DNA of 9,092 nt from an uncultured Muribaculaceae bacterium (GTDB lineage Bacteria; Bacteroidota; Bacteroidia; Bacteroidales; Muribaculaceae), in the NCBI GenBank assembly GCA_905207535.1, contig CAJLLX010000083.1:1-9092 (forward strand), written 5' to 3'. Below are positions 1 through 6,710 of this stretch, one piece after another; the stretch's first letter is position 1, and every line of letters begins with the position of its first letter. Position numbers and translations under genes: made by a program. The notes under the pieces were generated by a model, which had not been told where the DNA came from, made no database searches, and saw nothing but the letters and a program-made list of their open reading frames with translations.

Positions 1-34
1 AATTTTTACATTGACCCGACATTTGGGATACTGG

Positions 35-54
35 AAGGGAATTAAAGGGAATTA
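35..54. repeat. Tandem duplication of a 10-bp unit
   Basis: The decamer AAGGGAATTA occurs twice back to back (35-44 and 45-54) with no mismatch. It lies in AT-rich DNA about 40 bp before the strong stem-loop. It may be a simple slippage duplication or a pair of protein-binding half sites; nothing in the sequence decides between these. Confidence 0.6.
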
Positions 55-95
55 TTTGCAGTGAAATAAAGGCCCGAAAGCGACAGATGAAAACA

Positions 96-140
96 GCGGG
101 GGCGCTGTGGCCGGGAGAAATCCCGCCGCAGCGCCCCCGC
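96..140. other. Strong GC-rich stem-loop, possible terminator
   Basis: A 12-bp perfect GC-rich arm (96-107) pairs with 129-140. The stem continues through a T-G wobble (108/128), two G-C pairs, a bulged C at 111 and a further 5-bp helix (112-116 with 121-125), and closes on a GAAA loop, a GNRA-type tetraloop if read as + strand RNA. On the + strand no T-run follows, so it is not a textbook terminator for an upstream + gene. Read on the - strand it is followed by TGTTTTC, which looks more terminator-like, yet no - strand gene is visible to its right. It could be a terminator for whatever lies left of the window, or an RNA structural element. Confidence 0.6.
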
Positions 141-225
141 CGCGTGTAAAGGGGATGAGGATGACAAATGGAGAGAGAAACGGGGGAAATGGCGGCAAAG
201 TGCATGGATTTTGAGATTTTTTGTT

Positions 226-233
226 TACCTTTG
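226..233 (+). promoter_or_regulatory. Candidate Bacteroidota -7 box for the C10 protease gene
   Basis: TACCTTTG matches the Bacteroidota sigma-factor -7 consensus TAnnTTTG exactly. The expected -33 TTTG about 20 bp upstream is missing; the nearest TTTG (210-213) is only 12 bp away, so the match is half a promoter. If used, transcription would start near 238-241 and give a leader of about 140 nt holding the palindrome at 304-323 and both purine-rich repeats. Confidence 0.35.
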
Positions 234-241
234 CCGCGGGA

Positions 242-348
242 AGGGGAGGGGGAGACTTCGGACTACGTCCTCAGCACAGTGCAGATGGGAAACAGGGGCG
301 ATTATCACGCGAGCTCGCGTGATCACTGGACAGGAGGGGAGGGGGAGA
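242..348. repeat. Pair of 14-bp purine-rich direct repeats
   Basis: AGGGGAGGGGGAGA occurs exactly at 242-255 and again at 335-348, with starts 93 bp apart, on either side of the 20-bp palindrome. Each copy is all purine on the + strand with G4 and G5 runs. The second copy lies 34 bp before the protease ATG, too far to act as a normal ribosome binding site for it. Roles in protein binding or in RNA/DNA secondary structure are possible but unproven. Confidence 0.6.
304..323. repeat. Perfect 20-bp palindrome in the protease leader
   Basis: Ten bases (ATCACGCGAG) are followed directly by their exact reverse complement, with the centre between 313 and 314. As DNA this is the shape of an operator for a dimeric regulator. 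As RNA it could fold into an 8-bp hairpin with an AGCU loop. It lies 58 bp before the protease start codon and between the two 14-bp purine repeats, so a role in controlling the protease gene is plausible. No regulator gene is nearby in the window. Confidence 0.6.
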
Positions 349-381
349 TAACTGTAAATAAACAAAAATCGGATAAAGAAG

Positions 382-3252
382 ATGCAAAAGAAAGTATTGG
401 CCGCGATAGCGGCGATGGCAGTGGGGACTTCGGCAGCGATGGCTGCGACCCTCTCGCCGGAGGAGGCTCTTGCCCGCATCTATGGGAACGAGGGAGCAGG
501 AAGCCGCCCGGCTCGTGCTATGGCGATAGCACGGGAGAATCCTCAGCTAATCAAGACGATAGAGACCGCCGACGGCAAGCCGGCGGCGTACCTCTTCGGG
601 AGCGCCGAGGCCATGGGGCCGGTGGCGTCGGCTGAGGGGGCGTGGATACTGGCCGGTGCCGACGACAAGGCGGCTCCGCTTTTGGGCTATGGCACCGGAA
701 AGGCGGACCCCGAGAAAATGCCGCCGCAGATGAAATGGTGGCTCGAGGAGTATGCCGCACAGATTGCGGCTGCCAATGAGCAGACAACGACACCCGCGTA
801 TGTAAAAATGCAGGGTGAGGAGAGCACGGCAGCCAAGGCCGGCAGCAAGATTACGACCAAGGGCTCCGTGGGGCCGCTGCTGACCACCACCTGGGACCAG
901 TTGGACCCGTACAACCTGTACACCCCGCTCTACGGCGAATCGCACACCCCTACGGGCTGCGTGGCGACAGCCATGGCGCAGGTGATGAACTACTTCGAGT
1001 ATCCCGCCAAGGGTAAGGGCACCGGCTCGGTGACCTACAACGGCGAGACGCTGACCCGCAGCCTCGAAGTGGAGTTTGACTGGGCCAAGATGAAGGACAA
1101 CTACATGTACAGCGCCTCGACAACGGAGGAGAAGGAGGCCGTGGCCGAGCTGATGGTGAGCTGCGGCTATGCCGTGAACATGCAGTATTCGCCCGGCGGC
1201 TCTGGCGCAATGGATCAGGATATGCTCAAGGCGCTTATCGACAATTTCAGCTACGACCAGGGGGCATGGCTCTATGAGCGCGACAACTACAGCCTGGAGG
1301 AGTGGGAGCAGATGCTGATCGACAACCTGACCAACGTAGGCCCTATGTACTACTCCGGTCAGGCGCCCGACGGCGGCCATGCCTTCGTGTGCGACGGGTA
1401 CGACGGGAAAGGACTGTTCCACTTCAACTGGGGCTGGAACGGCTTCTATGACGGATATTTCGCCATCGACGCCCTGAACCCCGAGGGTCAGGGCACCGGC
1501 GGCTACGACGGCGGCTACAACACCTCGCAGGCCGCAGTGATGGGTATACAGCGCCCGGTAGAAGGGTCTAAACGCCCGCAGGTGCAGCTCACCCAGTTTG
1601 GCGACGTCACCGCCACTCTCAGCGGCAACAGCATCACCCTTACCACCTCGGGACTCAACGGCTACGCCGGATGGTACAACATGAGCTATGCCTCAGCCAC
1701 CCTCTACTTCGGCCTTGAGCTGGAGGAAACTACGAGCGGCACCAAGCAGATGGCCGTCACCGGCACCCGCGGCAACAGCCTCGACAGCTACTACGGCAAT
1801 CAGACTGTGACCATGACCATCCCCTCGACCGTGGCCGACGGCACCTACCGTGCACGGTTAATGACCCGCGAGGACGGCTACGACGCTTGGATGCCCGCAC
1901 TGGTGGCCAACGGGAGCAAGAAATATGTGGTGATAGAGATGACCGATGGCGAGCCCGCGATAGGTCAGGAGCCCTCGGAGGAGTTTGAGATCCAGCAGGC
2001 CGCCTTCAACGGCGAGCTGATCAGCGGTCAGCCCGGCTCCTACACCGCTACCATCTACAACGGCACCGCAGCCACCGTAAGCCAGAAGGTAGGCGTGGCC
2101 CTGATTGACTATCAGGGATATGTCATGGCGCTCTCCAGCACCTCCACCACCTTCACTGTAGAATCGAAAAAGAGCATAGAGCGCACCGTAGAGTTCACGC
2201 TCGACTACCAGTATGGCTTCCTTGCCAACACCGACTATATCGGAGTGCTCTATGACCCGGACACCAACAAGATACTCTACAACTTCGGCACCGTGCAGGT
2301 GGTAGACGAGAGCACCCAGCAGCCAAGAATCGTCACCTCGATGGTGCTCACCCCGCTCTACTACGGCAAGCAGAGCACCTACGGCTTCACGCTGAAGAAT
2401 CCGACGAAAAAAGATCTCGACTACAATGTGACCGTGGCGCTGATCGACGACCAGTACGGAGTGTATGCGATGGACGACAACACCAACGCCATCCATGTGG
2501 GCGCCGGGACTACCGAGACCTTCAGTTTCCCCTTCAATTTCACCTACTACAGCAGCTCGTTTGAGCTCGACAAAGAGTATTACTTCGTGATTATAGATGT
2601 ATCTGACGAAGGTATGACGCTGATAGACGTGGTAGACGCCGTGAGCGTGACCCGCGACCCCAACGATCCGACAGCCGAGATGACCTGCCACAGTTTCACG
2701 CTGGAGGGTGACAACAGCGCCGCCGAGATGTCGAGCCTCCACTTCATAGCCGAGGTGAGCGCGAGCGCCGACGTGACCGACTATCTGCTTCTGGCAATCT
2801 GGGACGGGAAAACCGGCGAAGTGATCGGTGCCGTCAAGACCGACCCCGTAGCCTATGAGAAGGAAGTGCACCAGCCGGTACACGTATATCTTGACTTCTC
2901 CGAGGCCACACCCGGCGCGAAATATATCGCCGCCATCCTTGACTCGAGGGAGAAGCAGATCAGCGACGACCTCTATTTCACGGCCAAGGACAGCAGCGGC
3001 CTTGAGGATGCCACCGTCGATGCCAAGTTGAGCCTGAACATGAACACCGCTACCCGCACGGCCATAGCGCTTTCGGGCGCCGAGATCACCGACGTGAAGG
3101 TCTACAGCCCGAGCGGCGCGCTGCTCAACGCTCCCGCCGAGATCAGCGGCAACAGCGCCCGCATCGACCTCGAAGGATTGTCGGGAATGGTGATAGTGAC
3201 CGTCACCGACGCCTCGGGCGAGCAGGTTAGCAAAAAAGCGATGCTGAAATAA
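382..3252 (+). CDS. Secreted C10 (streptopain-family) cysteine protease with T9SS-like C-terminal sorting domain
   Basis: This 956-residue protein is a papain-fold endopeptidase of family C10, related to streptopain (SpeB) and to Prevotella interpain A. Residues 1-21 form a signal peptide ending AMA. Residues about 22-140 are the inhibitory propeptide, with the typical PPQMKWWLEEYA stretch at 114-125. The catalytic domain is roughly 160-390: Cys193 in TGCVATA, His333 in GGHAF, and the NWGW motif at 349-352 that supplies the Asn/Trp of the active site. Spacing closely follows SpeB, so the enzyme looks intact. Residues about 400-870 form four beta-sandwich-like units, the last three sharing an ALID-type core motif. 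Residues about 882-956 resemble a T9SS type A sorting domain (VKVYSPSG at 905-912, then a strand-rich end with KKAMLK), implying export and surface attachment or release. The ATG at 382 is chosen because a good signal peptide follows directly. Substrates are unknown; host or dietary protein is an inference. Confidence 0.92.
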   Translation: MQKKVLAAIAAMAVGTSAAMAATLSPEEALARIYGNEGAGSRPARAMAIARENPQLIKTIETADGKPAAYLFGSAEAMGPVASAEGAWILAGADDKAAPLLGYGTGKADPEKMPPQMKWWLEEYAAQIAAANEQTTTPAYVKMQGEESTAAKAGSKITTKGSVGPLLTTTWDQLDPYNLYTPLYGESHTPTGCVATAMAQVMNYFEYPAKGKGTGSVTYNGETLTRSLEVEFDWAKMKDNYMYSASTTEEKEAVAELMVSCGYAVNMQYSPGGSGAMDQDMLKALIDNFSYDQGAWLYERDNYSLEEWEQMLIDNLTNVGPMYYSGQAPDGGHAFVCDGYDGKGLFHFNWGWNGFYDGYFAIDALNPEGQGTGGYDGGYNTSQAAVMGIQRPVEGSKRPQVQLTQFGDVTATLSGNSITLTTSGLNGYAGWYNMSYASATLYFGLELEETTSGTKQMAVTGTRGNSLDSYYGNQTVTMTIPSTVADGTYRARLMTREDGYDAWMPALVANGSKKYVVIEMTDGEPAIGQEPSEEFEIQQAAFNGELISGQPGSYTATIYNGTAATVSQKVGVALIDYQGYVMALSSTSTTFTVESKKSIERTVEFTLDYQYGFLANTDYIGVLYDPDTNKILYNFGTVQVVDESTQQPRIVTSMVLTPLYYGKQSTYGFTLKNPTKKDLDYNVTVALIDDQYGVYAMDDNTNAIHVGAGTTETFSFPFNFTYYSSSFELDKEYYFVIIDVSDEGMTLIDVVDAVSVTRDPNDPTAEMTCHSFTLEGDNSAAEMSSLHFIAEVSASADVTDYLLLAIWDGKTGEVIGAVKTDPVAYEKEVHQPVHVYLDFSEATPGAKYIAAILDSREKQISDDLYFTAKDSSGLEDATVDAKLSLNMNTATRTAIALSGAEITDVKVYSPSGALLNAPAEISGNSARIDLEGLSGMVIVTVTDASGEQVSKKAMLK

Positions 3253-3270
3253 GCCGATTTCAAATAATTT

Positions 3271-3303
3271 AAGAAGCAAGAGTGGGGGCCACTCTTGCTT
3301 CTT
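3271..3303 (+). terminator. Intrinsic terminator after the C10 protease gene
   Basis: A perfect 15-bp inverted repeat (3271-3285 with 3289-3303) encloses a GGG loop 18 bp after the protease stop codon. The descending arm is T-rich (TTGCTTCTT), and a short T-run follows at 3308-3310. This is a convincing Rho-independent terminator and separates the protease from rnz. Confidence 0.85.
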
Positions 3304-3325
3304 AGCGTTTATATTAGTAAGTTTG
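3295..3325 (+). promoter_or_regulatory. Bacteroidota-type promoter for rnz
   Basis: TAAGTTTG at 3318-3325 matches the -7 consensus TAnnTTTG, and a TTG at 3295-3297 lies 20 bp upstream, the expected place for the -33 element. The -33 bases fall inside the descending arm of the protease terminator, so terminator and promoter share DNA. The predicted transcript start is near 3330, giving an rnz leader of about 40 nt. Confidence 0.6.
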
Positions 3326-3369
3326 TAGTGCATTAATCAGGTTATGCAACAGTAAATGAGGACGAGCAG

Positions 3370-4284
3370 ATGAGCGAATTCAAGGTACATATCTTAGGAT
3401 GCGGATCGGCGACGCCGTCGATGAGGCATATGCCGAGCTGCCAGGTAGTGGAATACCGCCGCCAGCTGCTGATGATCGACTGCGGCGAAGGGGCGCAGCT
3501 GGCCATGAGGCGTGCGGGGCTGAAATTCGCGCACCTCAACCACATATTTCTGAGCCATCTCCACGGCGACCACTGCCTGGGGCTGCCCGGATTGCTGTCG
3601 ACCCTCGCCCTACACGATGTGGGGGGCACTGTGACGGTGCACACCTTTGCCGAAGGGGCGAAAATACTGGGCGAGATGATCGACTTTTTCTGCCGCGAGC
3701 GGTCGTATGAGTTGAAATTCAACATCATAGACCCTACGAAGCGGCAGTTGCTGCTCGACAGCGGCGGCCTGACGGTGGAATCGTTTCCCCTGCGCCACCG
3801 CGTGGACGATGTGGGATTTCTCTTTCGCGAGCAGCCGAAGCCGCGTCACATCCGTGGGGATATGGTGAGATTTCACCAGGTGCCTGTGTCGCAGATGAAA
3901 GCCATCAAGGAGGGAGCCGACTATGTGACCCCCGAAGGGAAGGTGATACCCAACGAGATGCTCACATCAGATGCCGATCCGAGCAAGAGCTACGCCTACT
4001 GCTCTGATACGGTGTATCTTGCGGAGACGGCAAAATTTGTGGACGGCGTGGACCTGCTCTACCACGAGGCGACATATGCCTCCGACAAAGCCCCGAAGGC
4101 CGAACTCTACGGCCACAGCACGGCCGAGCAGGCGGCGCAGGTGGCCCGGGATGCCCACGCCGGGCGGCTGGTGATCGGACATTACTCCAAGTCGTACCAC
4201 GATGAGCAACAGCACCTTCAGGAGGCCCGTGCGATATTTCCCGATACCATCGCGGCCAACGAGGGGATGACCATAGAAGTATAA
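3370..4284 (+). CDS. rnz: Ribonuclease Z (tRNA 3'-endonuclease)
   Basis: A zinc-dependent metallo-beta-lactamase-fold endonuclease of the cytoplasm that cuts tRNA precursors just after the discriminator base so that CCA can be added. The 304-residue length fits the short bacterial RNase Z form. The hallmark motif HLHGDH is at 63-68 (His63, His65, Asp67, His68). Further candidate metal or catalytic residues are His143 in RHRVDD, Asp213 in CSDT, the HEATY motif at 232-236 and His271 in GHYS. The N-terminal LGCGSATP and the DCGEGAQ strand are also typical. The segment around 155-205 (RHIRGD to SDADP) probably includes the tRNA-binding exosite arm. The ATG at 3370 begins right before the first beta strand; the ATG at 3355 is in another frame and meets a stop at once. 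It follows its own promoter and sits 59 bp ahead of dut. Confidence 0.95.
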   Translation: MSEFKVHILGCGSATPSMRHMPSCQVVEYRRQLLMIDCGEGAQLAMRRAGLKFAHLNHIFLSHLHGDHCLGLPGLLSTLALHDVGGTVTVHTFAEGAKILGEMIDFFCRERSYELKFNIIDPTKRQLLLDSGGLTVESFPLRHRVDDVGFLFREQPKPRHIRGDMVRFHQVPVSQMKAIKEGADYVTPEGKVIPNEMLTSDADPSKSYAYCSDTVYLAETAKFVDGVDLLYHEATYASDKAPKAELYGHSTAEQAAQVARDAHAGRLVIGHYSKSYHDEQQHLQEARAIFPDTIAANEGMTIEV

Positions 4285-4343
4285 GCCGTAGTGCGAACCC
4301 GCGGGGAGTGTGAAAACGTTATAATATCTGACAACATACGATT

Positions 4344-4790
4344 ATGGAAACTCTGAAAGTAAAGATTATAAACCGAAGTCACCATCCGCTGCCGGCGTAT
4401 GCCACACCGGGGTCAGCGGGGATGGATGTGCGTGCTTTTCTGCCGGATGGTCCGGTGGTGCTCGGGCCGCTGGAGAGAAAACTGATCCCCACAGGGCTGT
4501 ATATGCAGCTTCCGAAGGGGTACGAGTGTCAGATCCGTCCACGCAGCGGACTTGCCATCAAGCACGGCATCTCGCTGGTGAACACCCCCGGCACCGTCGA
4601 CAGCGACTACCGCGGAGAGATAGGCGTAATACTCGTAAACCTTAGCAATGAGCCGTTTACGGTCAACGATGGGGAGCGGATATGCCAGATGGTGATCACC
4701 AGCTACACCCGCGTCGACTGGGAGCCGGTGGAGCGCATCGACGAGACCGAAAGAGGCGACGGCGCCTTCGGCCATACCGGCGTGCAATGA
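4344..4790 (+). CDS. dut: Deoxyuridine 5'-triphosphate nucleotidohydrolase (dUTPase)
   Basis: Hydrolyses dUTP to dUMP and pyrophosphate, keeping uracil out of DNA and feeding dTMP synthesis; the family works as a Mg-dependent homotrimer in the cytoplasm. All five trimeric dUTPase motifs are visible in 148 residues: motif 1 AGMDVRA (25-31), motif 2 PRSGLA (66-71), motif 3 NTPGTVDSDYRGE (80-92) with Asp86 as the likely catalytic base, motif 4 ERICQM (111-116), and motif 5 RGDGAFGHTG (137-146). Motif 5 has Ala and His where RGxGGFGSTG is usual, a mild variation; the Phe expected to stack on the uracil ring is kept at 142. The length is normal and the gene looks intact. I see no clear TAnnTTTG promoter in the 59-bp gap before it, so it may be co-transcribed with rnz. 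Confidence 0.96.
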   Translation: METLKVKIINRSHHPLPAYATPGSAGMDVRAFLPDGPVVLGPLERKLIPTGLYMQLPKGYECQIRPRSGLAIKHGISLVNTPGTVDSDYRGEIGVILVNLSNEPFTVNDGERICQMVITSYTRVDWEPVERIDETERGDGAFGHTGVQ

Positions 4791-4814
4791 CGCCGCGCCG
4801 AAAGCCGTGAAATA

Positions 4815-4846
4815 TGTGGAGATAATGGGAAAAATGAGTAACTTTG
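4815..4846 (+). promoter_or_regulatory. Promoter directly before the TPR protein gene
   Basis: TAACTTTG at 4839-4846 is an exact match to the Bacteroidota -7 box TAnnTTTG. A weak -33 candidate (TGTG, 4815-4818) lies 20 bp upstream. The -7 box ends only five bases before the ATG at 4852, so the expected transcript start falls on or next to that codon. This also argues against the upstream in-frame ATG at 4807, which lies before the promoter. Confidence 0.6.
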
Positions 4847-4851
4847 CAGCA

Positions 4852-6639
4852 ATGAAGTTGAAAGTACGTGAAATACCGGTGGTGTGTGCGGTGTTGATAA
4901 TGGCCGCGCTGGTGCTCCTGCCCTCGGGAGCGGCCCGTCCGCGTCATGGCCAAAAAGAGAAAGCGGAGAGCTGGGAGGCGGGTGCCGACAAACGGAAAAG
5001 CGACTACATGTTCATGGAGGCGATGCGCCGCAACTCGCTCGGCGAGGACGGCCCGTACTTCGAGCTGCTGCAAAGAGCCGTGGAGCTCGACTCAACCGAC
5101 ACTCAGCCGGGGATGACCCTCGGATACTACTACATGGCACTGGGTCAGGAGGATACAACGCTTGCACGGAAGGGATACGCCATGATGCGCCGCCACTTCG
5201 ACCTCCATCCGTCGGACTACTACAGCGCTATCTTCTACGGAGTGGTCAACAATCAGCTCGGCAACGCGCGCGAGGCAGTGCGCGTATGGCAGACGCTCGA
5301 CTCGCTCAATCCTCACAAACCGAATGTAACGCTGCGGTACGCCGAAGCGCTGCAGAGTGCCGGCGACAGCCTGAGCCTGCGGCGGTCGGTGGATGTGCTC
5401 AACCGCCTGGAGCGCGCCGAGGGGATGGACCTCGGGCTGACATCGCACAAAGTGCGCTCGTTGATGGCGCTGAAAGACACCACGGCCACGATGCGTGAGA
5501 TGGACAGCCTGCTGAGCGCCACCGGCACCAATGCCACCACCACGCTCTATGCCGGAGATGTGATGATGGCGATAGGCAAACCCGACTCAGCCATAGCGCT
5601 TTACAACCGCGCCTGCGAGATAGACCCCACCAACGGCATCGGATACTACAAGCGTGCGGAGTTTTACCGCGAGCGGGGCGACTCCACCGCCTTCGACCGC
5701 GAGGTGTTTCAGGCCGTGAAGCAGGAGGGGCTCGACCCGGATGTGAAACTGGAGATCTTCTCAAGCTATGTGCGTCAGCTTTACAACGACAGCACCCAGC
5801 AGGGACGGATTCAGGAGCTGTTTGACGCCCTCCTGGAGCAATATCCCCACGAAGGGAGCGTGCGCGATCTCTACTCGTCGTATCTCGTGGCCCGCAACGA
5901 CTACCGCGGAGCCGCCGAGCAGCAGGAATATGCCACCGATACCGATCCCTCGAAAGCCGAGCGGTGGCGCGGCACCGTGAGCCTCTACGCCTCGGCCAAA
6001 GATTACGAAAAAGCTCTGGAGACGGCCCGCAAGGGGCTGAAATACATCCCGCGCGACGCGGCGTTGATGTTTTACGCCGCCAACATGCTGGCGCTGCTCG
6101 ACCGCAACAGCGAGGCGATAGCGGCGTATGACAGCACCCTCACCGAGGTGCGCGACGGCGACGACGAGCTGCGTTCGGCGGTGCTGTGCTCGATCGGCGA
6201 CACCTACTACAAGATGGGCACCACCGACTCGGCCTTCGTATACTACGACCGCGCCCTGGAGGTGAATCCCGATAACCTGCTGGCCCTCAACAACTGCGCC
6301 TACTATCTGGCCGAGACCGGGCAGGACCTCGACAAGGCCGAGAAGATGAGCGCCATCTGCGTAAGGCAGCAGCCCGACAACGACACCGCGCTCGACACCT
6401 ATGCGTGGATATTTTTCAAAAAGAAAGACTATAAGAGCGCTAAGGAGTACATCGACAGAGCCCTGGCGCTGGAATCGGAGGACCCGCAGGCCGATGTGCT
6501 GCATCATGCCGGGGATATATACTACATGAACGGCGACCACAAGGCTGCCGTAGACTTCTGGGAGCGGGCGCTGAAGCTCGACCCCGACAATGCGCTGCTC
6601 AAAAAGAAGGTGAAGAACAGGACACACTTCTATGAGTAG
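4852..6639 (+). CDS. Secreted TPR-repeat protein
   Basis: A 595-residue protein made almost wholly of tetratricopeptide repeats, helix-turn-helix pairs that usually hold partner proteins together. Residues 1 to about 28 form a signal peptide (MKLKVREIP, then a hydrophobic run ending SGAA), so the repeats probably sit in the periplasm or on the inner face of the outer membrane. I count roughly a dozen repeats. The clearest are at 228-261 (YAGDVMMAIGKPDSAIALY), about 444-475 (IGDTYYKMGTTDSAFVYYDR), 476-510 (NNCAYYLAETGQ) and 546-581 (HAGDIYYMNGDHKAAVDFW), each closing with a PDN- or PTN-like turn. No enzyme motif is seen. An in-frame ATG at 4807 would add 15 residues, but 4852 gives a proper signal peptide and lies just after a promoter box. 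As I recall, a TPR gene between dut and a DUF4292 gene is common in Bacteroidales, which suggests a conserved envelope role; its partner is not known. Confidence 0.88.
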   Translation: MKLKVREIPVVCAVLIMAALVLLPSGAARPRHGQKEKAESWEAGADKRKSDYMFMEAMRRNSLGEDGPYFELLQRAVELDSTDTQPGMTLGYYYMALGQEDTTLARKGYAMMRRHFDLHPSDYYSAIFYGVVNNQLGNAREAVRVWQTLDSLNPHKPNVTLRYAEALQSAGDSLSLRRSVDVLNRLERAEGMDLGLTSHKVRSLMALKDTTATMREMDSLLSATGTNATTTLYAGDVMMAIGKPDSAIALYNRACEIDPTNGIGYYKRAEFYRERGDSTAFDREVFQAVKQEGLDPDVKLEIFSSYVRQLYNDSTQQGRIQELFDALLEQYPHEGSVRDLYSSYLVARNDYRGAAEQQEYATDTDPSKAERWRGTVSLYASAKDYEKALETARKGLKYIPRDAALMFYAANMLALLDRNSEAIAAYDSTLTEVRDGDDELRSAVLCSIGDTYYKMGTTDSAFVYYDRALEVNPDNLLALNNCAYYLAETGQDLDKAEKMSAICVRQQPDNDTALDTYAWIFFKKKDYKSAKEYIDRALALESEDPQADVLHHAGDIYYMNGDHKAAVDFWERALKLDPDNALLKKKVKNRTHFYE

Positions 6640-6666
6640 TTCTTAGTTCTGAGAGCTTAGAGCTTA
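6637..6666. repeat. Two adjacent heptamer tandem duplications
   Basis: TAGTTCT is repeated at 6637-6643 and 6644-6650, and GAGCTTA at 6653-6659 and 6660-6666. The first copy begins with the TAG stop codon of the TPR gene. Two different 7-bp duplications within 30 bp suggest local slippage or a remnant of a short repeat family. Confidence 0.5.
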
Positions 6667-6710
6667 AATGGTAAGTTGTAGATTGTAGTCAATAGGGGTG
6701 GGGACATAAA

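Larger units (their letters stand above)
1..381. other. Non-coding region upstream of the C10 protease gene
   Basis: No credible gene is visible here on either strand. The open frames that touch it (for example from 168 on + and 225-479 on -) run into the protease gene in other frames and give Gly/Arg/Asp-rich nonsense-like proteins with no recognisable motif. The stretch holds a 10-bp tandem duplication, a strong 45-nt stem-loop, a Bacteroidota-type -7 box, two copies of a 14-bp purine-rich repeat and a 20-bp perfect palindrome, each listed separately. No tail of an upstream gene could be identified at the left edge. Confidence 0.7.

Noticed and set aside
161..214. Possible 17-codon leader peptide starting ATGACAAATGG
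   Set aside because: Very short, no special codon pattern for attenuation, no ribosome binding site and upstream of the likely transcript start.
168..635. Plus-strand open frame of 155 residues overlapping the protease start
   Set aside because: Out of frame with the protease gene, low-complexity Gly/Asp/Arg composition, no motif, and it overlaps the signal peptide region of a well-supported gene.
1858..3333. Minus-strand open frame of 491 residues under the C10 protease gene
   Set aside because: Its length comes from the GC-rich codon choice of the + strand gene. The translation has no recognisable motif, and the + strand product is a coherent multi-domain protein.
4807..4851. Fifteen-codon N-terminal extension of the TPR protein from ATG 4807
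   Set aside because: It would bury the signal peptide behind extra residues and lies before the exact -7 promoter box, so ATG 4852 is the better start.
5761..6627. Minus-strand open frame of 288 residues under the TPR gene
   Set aside because: Antisense shadow of TPR codons with no motif; the + strand shows clear repeats and a signal peptide.
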